Source: Phocaeicola coprophilus (lineage in GTDB: Bacteria > Bacteroidota > Bacteroidia > Bacteroidales > Bacteroidaceae). From it: a stretch of 64,000 bases of DNA. Below are positions 8,364-16,689 of the stretch, piece after piece (the stretch's first letter is position 1; every line of letters begins with the position of its first letter). The notes beneath the pieces were generated by a model, which was not told where the DNA came from, did no database searches, and saw only the letters and a program-made list of their open reading frames with translations. The DNA is taken from contig JACJJM010000002.1 in NCBI GenBank assembly GCA_016900015.1, positions 237,205 through 301,204 on the forward strand, given 5' to 3'. Position numbers and translations under genes: made by a program.

Positions 8364-8624
8364 ATGAAATGGAATGAACTTAAAGAATTAGTCATAGCTG
8401 AATATGACAGAAGAAATCTGAAATCCAATGTTCGTTATAGAGCGTTGGATAAAGTGGATGCTTTCATAAAAGAAAAACGTCCGGAAATGATGAGTGATGT
8501 TCATGCGTCGTTTCCTTCGGATAAAGATACTTTAAAAAAGGCGTATGAAGCATATAAAGGTAAGCAAATTAATAGCGCGGAAAGCAGTGCTATAAATGAA
8601 ATCTATAATCAATTAAAATGTTGA
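8364..8624 (+). CDS. Small hypothetical protein paired with the nuclease-like gene
   Basis: 86 residues, mostly helical by eye and strongly charged (NELKELVIAEYDRRNLKS, FIKEKRPEM, KKAYEAYKGKQ). No domain recognised. It starts 11 bases after the nuclease-like gene and shares its base composition, so the two form a probable bicistron. A role as specificity, immunity or chaperone partner is possible, but nothing in the sequence proves it. Confidence 0.6.
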   Translation: MKWNELKELVIAEYDRRNLKSNVRYRALDKVDAFIKEKRPEMMSDVHASFPSDKDTLKKAYEAYKGKQINSAESSAINEIYNQLKC

Positions 8625-8707
8625 TTATAGGAATAATTTTCGTGTTGTTTCAGTGATCTGAAGTCAACGAGAAATAGTGATTTGCAAATGTTAGATATTC
8701 TTGTGCT

Positions 8708-9551
8708 ATGATACTCCCCACCATGACCCTTTCCGAATTGACAACAGAGCTTCGGAAAGACTATAGAGAAGTCTCAGTTCGCTGGAAGGCGTTTATGCCT
8801 AAGTTTGAGAGAATGAGGAAACGACAGGCCATGTTCCCGTGGTTTTGGGAAGCGACTGTAAAAACAAAACGTAACAATAGCTGGTCTATAGTGTATTACG
8901 CCTTCACGAAGAAGGATGCTGCTTGTATATGGCCTCAAATCTATATTACTTTTCGTCATGAAAATGCCACTTGGGCGGCTTTTTTTCGTGGATGGAGAAG
9001 ACAGGAGTTTTTTGTTTCTGTTCACCTCGCATTTCTTTGAACGTTATGTCGAACGGCTTTTGAAATCTTCGCGTCAAGAAATGGGGTGTATGGTAAATGA
9101 CGTTGTGAAATATTTCTTCTTGAGAAACCATCACATAATGTCCAGGAAACCGGAGCTTGAAGGCAGTATAAAGGGGCTTTGTGAAGATGGAATATTTTTG
9201 GGTGACTTGCTATCGGGGGATACCGGACTTGTAAAGACGTATCTCTCACGTGATGAACTTAAGGTAAATCAATACACAGAGTATTTTGAGGCTATGATGT
9301 CTGGGATTGTTTCAGACATGTTCATGTCACGTAACAGGCATACAATGACTGATGAAGAAGAAGCCGAGCTTTCCGATGAGCATTATTCGACTTTTGTTTG
9401 GAGAGAGTTTCTTTTTAGCAGGAACAATCCGATTTGGAATGAATTATTCGTTGATTGTTTGACATTCAGAAAAGAACATCTAGAGGAGTATCGGAAGATT
9501 TCCGATATGTTTGAAATAATAGCCGACAATCGAAGGAATGCATGCTGTTGA
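8708..9551 (+). pseudogene. Unknown gene interrupted by a frameshift in a T7 tract
   Basis: The frame starting at 8708 runs to ITFRHENATWAAFF and then meets a run of seven T at 8980-8986, after which it turns into unlikely sequence and stops at 9040. Removing one T joins it smoothly to the downstream frame, giving WAAFFVDGEDRSFLFLFTSHFFERYVERLL and on to 9551 (about 281 residues). The joined protein has an N-terminal helical part and an aromatic-rich middle; I do not recognise the family. The shift may be a real mutation, a slippage-switched (phase-variable) gene or a sequencing error. Possibly part of the same accessory island as the nuclease pair. Confidence 0.65.
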
Positions 9552-9565
9552 ATATACTTAGCAAG

Positions 9566-9612
9566 AAAGCCAAGGACTTCACATTTTCATGAGAAATCCT
9601 TGGCTTTTTACT
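9566..9612. terminator. Bidirectional terminator between the island and rpsP
   Basis: AGCCAAGGA at 9568-9576 pairs with TCCTTGGCT at 9597-9605. TTTTTACTT follows on the plus strand and TTCTTGC on the minus strand, so it can serve both converging transcripts. Confidence 0.8.
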
Positions 9613-9631
9613 TGAATGCTTTGCCTGAAGA

Positions 9632-10186
9632 TTATGCTTCAGCAGGAGCTTCCTCTGTTGCCGGAGCTTCTTCGGTAGCAGCTTCTGCATTGGCGGCAGC
9701 CTCAGCTTCAGCCTTGGCAGCAGCTTCAGCAGCTTTTTTCTCAGCTACTTTCTTCGCAATTTCTTCGTTTACTTTCTTTTCAGCTTCCAAGCGAGCTTGT
9801 GCGGCAGCTTTCTTCTCAGCATCTTGCTTTGCTTTGAAAGCGTTCAAGCCATTTTGTTTGTCGGCTTTCCATGCTTCGAATTTTGCTTGTGCCTGAGCTT
9901 CGTCGAATGCGCCTTTCTTTACACCACCAAGTAAGTGTTTCATCAGGTAAACGCCTTCTCTTGACAGGATGTTTCGTACGGTGTCGGTCGGTTGTGCACC
10001 GCAGTTGACCCAATACAGGGCGCGATCGAAATTCAAATCTACTGTGGCAGGATTGGTATTCGGGTTGTAGGTACCAATTTTTTCAGTAAATCTACCATCA
10101 CGTGGTGCTCTTACGTCTGCGATAACGATTGAGTAGAACGCATAACCTTTACGTCCTCTTCTTTGCAATCTGATTCTCGTTGCCAT
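9632..10186 (-). CDS. rpsP: 30S ribosomal protein S16, extended Bacteroidetes form
   Basis: Component of the small ribosomal subunit needed for 30S assembly. The N-terminus is classic S16 ([53 protein letters not shown]). At 184 residues it is about twice the usual bacterial length: from near residue 110 a low-complexity tail of Ala, Glu and Lys continues to the end ([20 protein letters not shown]). Such tails are common for S16 in this phylum. Single-gene unit, with a -7 box at 10255-10262 and a terminator just downstream. Confidence 0.97.
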   Translation of the reverse strand: MATRIRLQRRGRKGYAFYSIVIADVRAPRDGRFTEKIGTYNPNTNPATVDLNFDRALYWVNCGAQPTDTVRNILSREGVYLMKHLLGGVKKGAFDEAQAQAKFEAWKADKQNGLNAFKAKQDAEKKAAAQARLEAEKKVNEEIAKKVAEKKAAEAAAKAEAEAAANAEAATEEAPATEEAPAEA

Positions 10187-10254
10187 TCTTTTAAATTGTT
10201 TTTTTTGTTTGTTAATTGGATTTGAATTGTGCTAATAACTCGTATTAGCGGGCG

Positions 10255-10262
10255 CAAAGATA
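10255..10262 (-). promoter_or_regulatory. -7 box for rpsP
   Basis: Minus strand reads TATCTTTG, a perfect TAnnTTTG match about 70 bases before the rpsP start. Confidence 0.75.
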
Positions 10263-10302
10263 ATGCTTTTATTCTGAATCAAAACTATTTGGACTTTGTT
10301 TT

Positions 10303-11094
10303 TTAGAGTTTTATTTCCCGAAGCCATTTTTCGAGCTCATCTGTCCACTGTCGTTTGTACGTAAAACTGTCACGGAATCCCCATCCGTGCCCTCCTGTGG
10401 GGTAGACATGCAGGGTGTAGGGGATACCGGTTTTGCCCAATTCTATTGCGTAATTCAGGCTGTTAGTCGGGGGAACAGCTTTGTCATCACTGGACAACGC
10501 GATGAAGGCAGGTGGAGTCAAAGGATTGACTTGTTGTTCCAATGAATAGTGTTTGATGTCTTCCGCGCTGGGAGATTCGCCTAGCAGGCTTTTTTGTGAG
10601 CCTTTGTGAGTATCAGCATCTGTCATTGTGATGACAGGATAAAGGAGGATTTGGAAAGCCGGACGCAGTTCTTGTGGTGCCAGATTGGCCAACGAAGCGG
10701 CTAAGTGTCCTCCGGCAGAAGCACCCATGATACCAATCTTCTTTGAATCGATATGCCAATCTTCTGTATGCTGGTGTATTATTTGGATAGCTTGGCAAGC
10801 GTCTGTGAGAGGAATATGTTTGTGCCCATTGGGCATTCTATATTTCAGTACAGCCAATGTGATGCCTTGCGTATTAAACCAGTTTGCCATGTCTGTACCT
10901 TCGTGTTCCATGGATAGATGAGAGTATCCTCCTCCTGGGCAGCAGATGATGGCCATTCCGTTGGGTTGTCTTGCTGGATAGATGTAGAGTGTTGCTTCGG
11001 ATTCGTTTTCCCAAAGAGGCATGACGATAGGTTTTTGTGCGTGCATAGTCGAAAACAGTGTGAGGAGAATACCTACAAGAATATGTCTTTTCAT
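10303..11094 (-). CDS. Secreted alpha/beta-hydrolase esterase (acetylxylan-esterase-like)
   Basis: 263 residues with an N-terminal signal peptide (about 1-19, ending TMHA). The alpha/beta-hydrolase core is complete: oxyanion loop CPGGGYSHLS, nucleophile elbow GASAGG, acid region SSDDKAVPP and catalytic histidine in GGHGWG. This pattern matches the esterase/lipase group often labelled endo-xylanase-like or acetyl-esterase in Bacteroides, which removes acyl groups from plant or host glycans in the periplasm. It follows the OPT transporter gene (minus strand) after a terminator, so it probably has its own weak promoter. The exact substrate is unknown. Confidence 0.85.
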   Translation of the reverse strand: MKRHILVGILLTLFSTMHAQKPIVMPLWENESEATLYIYPARQPNGMAIICCPGGGYSHLSMEHEGTDMANWFNTQGITLAVLKYRMPNGHKHIPLTDACQAIQIIHQHTEDWHIDSKKIGIMGASAGGHLAASLANLAPQELRPAFQILLYPVITMTDADTHKGSQKSLLGESPSAEDIKHYSLEQQVNPLTPPAFIALSSDDKAVPPTNSLNYAIELGKTGIPYTLHVYPTGGHGWGFRDSFTYKRQWTDELEKWLREIKL

Positions 11095-11115
11095 GTTGTT
11101 CAGATTGTCTTTTAA

Positions 11116-11158
11116 AAGAAACGCAGACCGTCACATGTCAAGTGAGATCTGCGTTTTT
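11116..11158 (-). terminator. Terminator after the OPT transporter gene
   Basis: AAACGCAGA at 11119-11127 pairs with TCTGCGTTT at 11148-11156, with an inner TCAC/GTGA pairing. On the minus strand it is followed by TTTCTTTT. Confidence 0.75.
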
Positions 11159-11176
11159 GGTAGTCGAAAGATAGGT

Positions 11177-13165
11177 TTATTTCTTAAGATTCATGCTGGC
11201 TTTCACTAAGAAGGTTATGAGTATTGCATACATTATTATAGAAACAACTTCACTCATCGGGTTGGAAAGCCATTCGGCATTTACCAGATTTATACCTCCG
11301 AAACGCATGGCTGCACTGATAACTCCCATCAATGCTCCGCCGGCGATGAAGCCTGAAGCTAACAGCGTTCCTTTTTCGCCGCGTGCTGCATTGACAGCTT
11401 TGTCTTTGCTGCGAGTGGTTACATACCAGTTGATAGCTCCGCCGACGACAAGCGGGATGTTCAGTTCAAGCGGAATGAACATGCCCAACGCGAAAGCCAA
11501 TGCCGGCACCTTGAAGTAGGTCAGTATCAGGGCGAGTACGGCGCCGATGGCATAGAGCAACCACGGTGCGCCTACACCGCTCATCAACGGCTCGATGACA
11601 GCAGCCATGGCGTTTGCCTGAGGAGCGGCAAGTTGTCCGCTGGTGAATCCGTATGTGTGATTCAGAATCATGATGACGCCGCCCACGGTGGCTGCCGATA
11701 CCAATGTGCCCAAGAACTTCCAACTTTCCTGTTTCTTGGGCGTCGTCCCTAGCCAATATCCGATCTTTAAGTCAGTGATGAAACCGCCGGCCATCGAAAG
11801 TGCTGTGCAGACTACACCGCCCATAACCAATGCAGCCACCATGCCGCCTGTGCCCTTTAGTCCGACAGCCACCATGATGACAGAAGCCAGGATAAGTGTC
11901 ATGAGTGTCATGCCGGACACCGGATTCGTGCCCACGATGGCAATGGCATTGGCTGCCACAGTGGTGAACAGGAAGGCGATGACAGCAACGACCAAAATCC
12001 CGACGATCGTATGTAGCAGATTGCCATCCATCACATCGAAATAGAAGAACAGTGTCACCAGTATCAGTGTCAGGATAGAGCCGATGGCTATGATTTTCAT
12101 GGATAAGTCTTTTTGTGTGCGTTCCACTTCTGTGTTGCCTGTATTCTTACCCTTCATCTCTTTAGCAGCAAGGCCAACGGCTCCTTTAATTAGCCCCCAT
12201 GATTTGACGATGCCGATGATGCCGGCCATTGCGATACCTCCAATGCCGATACTTTTGCCATAGGAGGCGAAAATTTGTTCAGGACTCATTTGGGAGACGG
12301 TTTGCGTGATGCTCGGATCCCACATGTTTAGTACTTGGTCGCCCCAAATGAGTGCAATGCCGGGGATGATGATGAACCATACGCTCAGTGAGCCGAAGCA
12401 GATGATGGCCGCATATTTTAATCCGACAATGTAACCCAGACCCAATACGGCTGCACCGGTATTTACTTTAAACACAAGTTTGGCTTTCTCTGCCAGCATT
12501 TCGCCCCAGCCACACACACGGGTTGTGAAGTTCTCATTCCACCATCCGAAGGTCGCTACGATGAAGTCGTAGAGTCCACCGATAAGTCCAGCCATTAATA
12601 GCGGTTTGGCTTGGCTGCCTCCTTTTTCACCTGAGATAAGAACTTGTGTTGTTGCCGTTGCTTCCGGAAAAGGATATTTGCCGTGCATGTCTTTTACAAA
12701 ATATTTTCGGAAGGGGATGAGGAAGAGGATGCCCAACACACCTCCAAGCAAGGAGCTAATAAATACTTGGAGGAAATTGACTGTCATTTCCGGATACTTG
12801 GATTGCAGGATGTAGAGTGCTGGCAAGGTAAAAATAGCACCGGCCACGATAACACCAGAACAGGCGCCAATGGACTGGATGATGACATTTTCTCCCAATG
12901 CGTTCTTGCGTTTGGCTGCTCCGGATATACCTACCGCCAGAATGGCGATTGGAATAGCTGCTTCAAATACCTGGCCAACTTTCAGCCCTAGGTAGGCTGC
13001 TGCAGCCGAAAACAGAATGGCCATGCCGATGCCCCACAGCACGGACCAAAGGTTGACTTCCGGGTAATTCTTTTTCGGAGACATGACCGGTTCGTACTGT
13101 TCTCCGTCTTTCAGAGGCCTGAACGCATTTTCTGGCAGGCCTGTTTTCTTCTCTTCTTCTTTCAT
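11177..13165 (-). CDS. OPT family oligopeptide transporter
   Basis: Inner-membrane symporter of the OPT family, 662 residues with about 15 hydrophobic helices. The family signature near the N-terminus is clear (NYPEVNLWSVLWGIGMAIL, AAAAYLGLKVGQVFEAAIP), and EATATTQVLISGEKGG and GTNPVSGMTLMTLIL are further typical loops. Bacterial members take up short peptides or metal-chelate conjugates; the substrate here is not known. It is monocistronic, with a -7 box at 13228-13235 and a terminator downstream. Confidence 0.93.
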   Translation of the reverse strand: MKEEEKKTGLPENAFRPLKDGEQYEPVMSPKKNYPEVNLWSVLWGIGMAILFSAAAAYLGLKVGQVFEAAIPIAILAVGISGAAKRKNALGENVIIQSIGACSGVIVAGAIFTLPALYILQSKYPEMTVNFLQVFISSLLGGVLGILFLIPFRKYFVKDMHGKYPFPEATATTQVLISGEKGGSQAKPLLMAGLIGGLYDFIVATFGWWNENFTTRVCGWGEMLAEKAKLVFKVNTGAAVLGLGYIVGLKYAAIICFGSLSVWFIIIPGIALIWGDQVLNMWDPSITQTVSQMSPEQIFASYGKSIGIGGIAMAGIIGIVKSWGLIKGAVGLAAKEMKGKNTGNTEVERTQKDLSMKIIAIGSILTLILVTLFFYFDVMDGNLLHTIVGILVVAVIAFLFTTVAANAIAIVGTNPVSGMTLMTLILASVIMVAVGLKGTGGMVAALVMGGVVCTALSMAGGFITDLKIGYWLGTTPKKQESWKFLGTLVSAATVGGVIMILNHTYGFTSGQLAAPQANAMAAVIEPLMSGVGAPWLLYAIGAVLALILTYFKVPALAFALGMFIPLELNIPLVVGGAINWYVTTRSKDKAVNAARGEKGTLLASGFIAGGALMGVISAAMRFGGINLVNAEWLSNPMSEVVSIIMYAILITFLVKASMNLKK

Positions 13166-13227
13166 TTCTGTAAAAAATCAGTTTAAAGGTTTGTTTGATG
13201 AATAGTGCCTGCGTGACAGGCCCGGAC

Positions 13228-13235
13228 AAAATTAT
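13228..13235 (-). promoter_or_regulatory. -7 box for the OPT transporter gene
   Basis: Minus strand reads TAATTTTG, matching TAnnTTTG, about 63 bases before the start codon. Confidence 0.6.
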
Positions 13236-13415
13236 GTAAATTTATGCTTTTGCCGATGCTTTCCCTGTGATTTTTTACCATGCGTATCCTCGGAAGGCTG
13301 TCGTATTTCCTGTTTTTTTCTTTTTCTCTAATCATTCTTGTGTTCTTTTTGGGGCTATTAGAAGACGTTTGGAAGGCTTCCTTTACGGTCTGTTATTTAT
13401 CCATAGGGGGATTTT

Positions 13416-13609
13416 AGAAGCTGTTTTGAATTTATCGTGTGATGATTTGAGATGAGTTTTTGAGTCATTTTTGGTTCTGTGATGAGGAAGATAGCGGGCT
13501 ATCTGACGAAGAACAGGAACGAAAAGGACCAAAAAATCGCCCAAAGCACACACGAAAACGGATACATCCAGTCGGGAAGAACTTTTTGTAGAAATTCAAA
13601 ACAGCTTCT
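13416..13609. repeat. 194-bp imperfect long hairpin (MITE-like or structured RNA)
   Basis: Inside the 830-base gap before rseC. An 18-base sequence AGAAGCTGTTTTGAATTT (13416-13433) is repeated perfectly inverted at 13592-13609. Further inside, ATTTTTGGTTCT at 13467-13478 pairs with AGGACCAAAAAAT at 13525-13537, and a tight hairpin GATAGC/GCTATC lies at 13490-13503. The nested pairing suggests one extended structure. No coding potential seen. Confidence 0.65.
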
Positions 13610-13628
13610 TAGATTTCAAGCCTTAAAG

Positions 13629-13712
13629 GGCGGCGACCTAGCCTTCCTTTCCGTCCATACACGGAGTCTTATCCGTTCTCGCCTACCCTCCTTTCCGTGG
13701 TCGGGCGGTGTT
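13629..13712. repeat. CCTTTCCG intergenic repeat, copy 2
   Basis: Contains GCCTTCCTTTCCGTCC, then TTCTCGCCTACCCTCCTTTCCG about 55 bases on, and GTTAAGGG at the end. It shares these words with 5063-5148 and, inverted, 34659-34705. The remainder of the gap (13713-13950) shows nothing I can name. Confidence 0.6.
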
Positions 13713-13958
13713 AAGGGACTGCCAGGTATAAAGCAGACTATTGATTTTCCATCCGCTGTTTAAATGAAATAGTCGTGTATTTCAAGTCTAAGTAAATAGT
13801 TCTTTCTTATATCGTTGATGTGAGAAGCATGCTTACTCTCATGCGGTCCGTTGTCGGTTTGCAGTCACACAAGCCGTTTTTGCGAAGTAATGGCCGAATG
13901 TAGCCCCAAAAAAGCGAAAAAATGTAAGCTCGGCGGATGTGTCCTTAAATAAATGTAT

Positions 13959-13966
13959 TACCTTTG
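13959..13966 (+). promoter_or_regulatory. -7 box for the rseC-rnf operon
   Basis: TACCTTTG matches TAnnTTTG. The expected transcription start near 13973 supports the ATG at 13997 and excludes the earlier start at 13964. Confidence 0.75.
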
Positions 13967-13996
13967 CAGGGAAATTGTAAAGTGGAATTTACAAAA

Positions 13997-14419
13997 ATGA
14001 CCGACATAATCAAACACCAAGGTACTGTGGAAAACATCAAGGGCACCCGTGTGCAGGTTCGTATCGTGCAAACATCGGCGTGCGCTTCTTGTTCTGCCAA
14101 GTCATTTTGCTCTTCATCCGAGAGCAAGGACAAGCTTATTGATATTTATGATGCCGATACATCGTCACTTCGTGTGGGACAAGATGTGGTGATTTGCGGC
14201 GCAACATCGATGGGTATGCGTGCTGTAGGCTTGGCATTCGGCGTACCTTTCTTGATTTTAGTAGCGGCTTTGTTTGTCTTCTATCGGCTGACTGGAGGCA
14301 ATGAAGCCGTTTCTGCGTTAGGGGCTATGTTAATGCTTATTCCTTATTATGCCGTGCTCTATGTAATGAGGGGACGTATTAAACGCCACTTTTCGTTTCG
14401 AATCGAAACAAATGATTAA
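13997..14419 (+). CDS. rseC: SoxR-reducing/RseC family membrane protein
   Basis: 140 residues. An N-terminal cytoplasmic domain with four cysteines (SACASCSAKSFC) is followed by two membrane helices (LAFGVPFLILVAALFVFY and LGAMLMLIPYYAVLYVM) and a basic tail. This is the RseC/MucC layout. In other bacteria RseC acts with the Rnf complex to reduce SoxR; in Bacteroidales the gene commonly leads the rnf operon, as here. The partner in this organism is unknown. Start chosen from the -7 box at 13959-13966. Confidence 0.88.
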   Translation: MTDIIKHQGTVENIKGTRVQVRIVQTSACASCSAKSFCSSSESKDKLIDIYDADTSSLRVGQDVVICGATSMGMRAVGLAFGVPFLILVAALFVFYRLTGGNEAVSALGAMLMLIPYYAVLYVMRGRIKRHFSFRIETND

Positions 14420-14439
14420 TTAAAAATAACTAACTTATT

Positions 14440-15315
14440 ATGAACTTAATTCTGGTTGCTGTACTTTCATTGGGAGCCATCGGGCTGATTTCTGCAGTCG
14501 TGCTGTTTGTGGCTTCCAAGAAATTTGCAGTGTATGAAGACCCACGTATTGGCCGGGTGGCGGAAGTGTTGCCACAGGCTAATTGTGGCGGATGTGGTTA
14601 TCCTGGGTGTTCCGGCTTTGCTGAAGCATGTGTGAAGGCTGGTTCACTGGATGGAAAACTATGTCCCGTAGGCGGCCAAGCCGTGATGACACGTGTGGCT
14701 GCAATTTTGGGATTGGAAGCTGTTGCTACGGAACCGAAAGTCGCTGTAGTCCGTTGTAATGGCAGTTGTGAACATCGTCCGCGGATGACCCGTTATGACG
14801 GAGTGCCGTCGTGCGCCATTGCGCATGCTACGTATGGCGGCGAGACGGGATGTACGTTTGGTTGTTTAGGATGTGGCGATTGCGTCTCGGCTTGTCAGTT
14901 CGGGGCTATTCGTATGAACCCGGAAACAGGTTTGCCTGAAGTAGATGCAAATGCTTGCACAGCGTGTGGTGCTTGTGTTAAGGCTTGTCCCCGTCACATT
15001 ATTGAAATTCGTCCTAAGGGCAAGAATGAACGTCGCGTCTATGTATCGTGTGTCAACAAAGACAAGGGGGCTGTTACGCGAAAAGCGTGCGAAGTGGGTT
15101 GCATTGGTTGTGGCAAGTGTGTGAAAGTGTGTCCTTTTGAGGCTATCACGCTGACGGACAATCTGGCTTATATTGACCCGGCGAAATGCAAACTATGTCG
15201 AAAGTGTGAGCAAGAATGTCCGCAAGGGGCTATCATTGCTGTCAATTTCCCTCCGCGCAAGCCCAAAGCTGAAGTACCTGTGGAGGAGACTAAAATGGAA
15301 GTAGAATCCAAGTGA
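14440..15315 (+). CDS. rnfB: Rnf electron transport complex subunit B
   Basis: Iron-sulfur subunit that accepts electrons from reduced ferredoxin and passes them into the ion-pumping Rnf complex. A single N-terminal membrane helix is followed by the Fes cluster motif (ANCGGCGYPGCSGFAEAC). Four CxxCxxCxxxC ferredoxin motifs follow: CLGCGDCVSAC, CTACGACVKAC, CIGCGKCVKVC and CKLCRKCEQEC. 291 residues, the long form known from anaerobes. Second gene of the operon rseC-rnfBCDGEA, 20 bases after rseC. Confidence 0.95.
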   Translation: MNLILVAVLSLGAIGLISAVVLFVASKKFAVYEDPRIGRVAEVLPQANCGGCGYPGCSGFAEACVKAGSLDGKLCPVGGQAVMTRVAAILGLEAVATEPKVAVVRCNGSCEHRPRMTRYDGVPSCAIAHATYGGETGCTFGCLGCGDCVSACQFGAIRMNPETGLPEVDANACTACGACVKACPRHIIEIRPKGKNERRVYVSCVNKDKGAVTRKACEVGCIGCGKCVKVCPFEAITLTDNLAYIDPAKCKLCRKCEQECPQGAIIAVNFPPRKPKAEVPVEETKMEVESK

Positions 15316-15339
15316 ATAAACATTAAATAAAATACGAAC

Positions 15340-16677
15340 GTGAAGACATTTAGAATTGGTGGAGTACATCCAGCAGAAAATAAATTGTCAGCAGGCAAGG
15401 CTATCCAGACGCTTGGTTTGCCCAAGCAAGCCGTGTTTCCCTTGTCACAACATATCGGAGCTCCGGCGATAGCCGTCGTCAAACGTGGCGATATGGTGAA
15501 AGTCGGGACGAAGATTGCTGAGGCCGGAGGCTTTGTGTCCGCGCCTATATATTCTTCCGTATCGGGGAAGGTTAGCAAGATAGACACGGTGGTGGATGCC
15601 AGTGGTTATCGTAAGCCTGCGATATACATTGATGTAGAGGGCGACGAATGGGAGGATAGCATTGACCGTACGACTGATTTGGTTCGTGAGTGCTCGCTCT
15701 CACCAGAAGAAATCGTTGCCAAGATTAAGGAAGCCGGCGTGGTCGGCATGGGAGGAGCGTGTTTCCCGACACATGTCAAACTTTGTCCTCCTCCGGGCGC
15801 GAAAGCCGAGTGTGTCATTATCAACGGTGTCGAATGTGAACCTTATTTAACAGCAGATCATCGTCTGATGTTGGAAAAAACGGAGGAAATTCTTGTCGGT
15901 GTCACATTGCTGATGAAGGCTGTGAAGGTGACAAAGGCATATATTGGAATAGAGAGCAATAAGCCGGATGCTATCAAGTGTATGACAGAAAAGGCACAGG
16001 CTTATCCTGGCATTGAAGTCGTTCCTTTGAAGGTCAAATATCCACAAGGCGGTGAGAAGCAGTTGATTGATGCCGTCATTCGCAGGCAAGTGCCTGCTCC
16101 TCCTGCCATACCGATCAATGTTGGGGCTGTCGTTCAGAATGTGGGTACAGCGTTTGCCGTCTATGAAGCTGTGATGAAGAATAAGCCGTTATTCGAACGC
16201 ATCGTGACGGTGACAGGTAAGTCTCTGAAAAATCCCTCTAATTTTCTCACACGTATGGGGACTCCCATGAGCCAGTTGATTGAAGCTGCAGGTGGAATGC
16301 CTGAAGACACGGGCAAGTTGATCGGAGGCGGTCCGATGATGGGAAAAGCATTGGTCAGCGCGGAGGTACCCATTTGCAAAGGTAGTTCTGGCGTATTGCT
16401 GATGAATGACAAGGAAGCGTCCCGAGCTGAAGTGCAACCGTGTATTCGGTGTGCGAAGTGTGTGAGTGCTTGTCCGATGGGATTGGAACCATTCCTGTTG
16501 GCCACTCTTTCGGCACATCGGGAATGGGAACGTGTGGAAAAGGAAGATGTTATGTCTTGCATTGAGTGTGGTTCTTGCCAGTTTACATGTCCGTCACATC
16601 GCCCGATGTTGGATTATATCCGGCAAGGCAAGGGCACGGTAGGTGGTATTATTCGTGCACGTAACGCTAAAAAGTAA
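15340..16677 (+). CDS. rnfC: Rnf electron transport complex subunit C
   Basis: NADH/FMN-binding peripheral subunit, 445 residues. GGVHPAENKLSAGKAIQ opens the family N-terminus, the flavin/NADH region has GMGGACFPTHVKL and INGVECEPYLTADHR, and two 4Fe-4S motifs (CIRCAKCVSACP and CIECGSCQFTCP) lie near the C-terminus. The start codon is GTG at 15340; no ATG fits the family start better. It transfers electrons between NAD and the membrane subunits. Confidence 0.95.
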   Translation: MKTFRIGGVHPAENKLSAGKAIQTLGLPKQAVFPLSQHIGAPAIAVVKRGDMVKVGTKIAEAGGFVSAPIYSSVSGKVSKIDTVVDASGYRKPAIYIDVEGDEWEDSIDRTTDLVRECSLSPEEIVAKIKEAGVVGMGGACFPTHVKLCPPPGAKAECVIINGVECEPYLTADHRLMLEKTEEILVGVTLLMKAVKVTKAYIGIESNKPDAIKCMTEKAQAYPGIEVVPLKVKYPQGGEKQLIDAVIRRQVPAPPAIPINVGAVVQNVGTAFAVYEAVMKNKPLFERIVTVTGKSLKNPSNFLTRMGTPMSQLIEAAGGMPEDTGKLIGGGPMMGKALVSAEVPICKGSSGVLLMNDKEASRAEVQPCIRCAKCVSACPMGLEPFLLATLSAHREWERVEKEDVMSCIECGSCQFTCPSHRPMLDYIRQGKGTVGGIIRARNAKK

Positions 16678-16689
16678 AGGAGGAAAACT

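Noticed and set aside
13479..13763. 94-codon plus-strand frame before rseC
   Set aside because: It crosses the 194-bp hairpin and the CCTTTCCG repeat and has no homology-like features or promoter.
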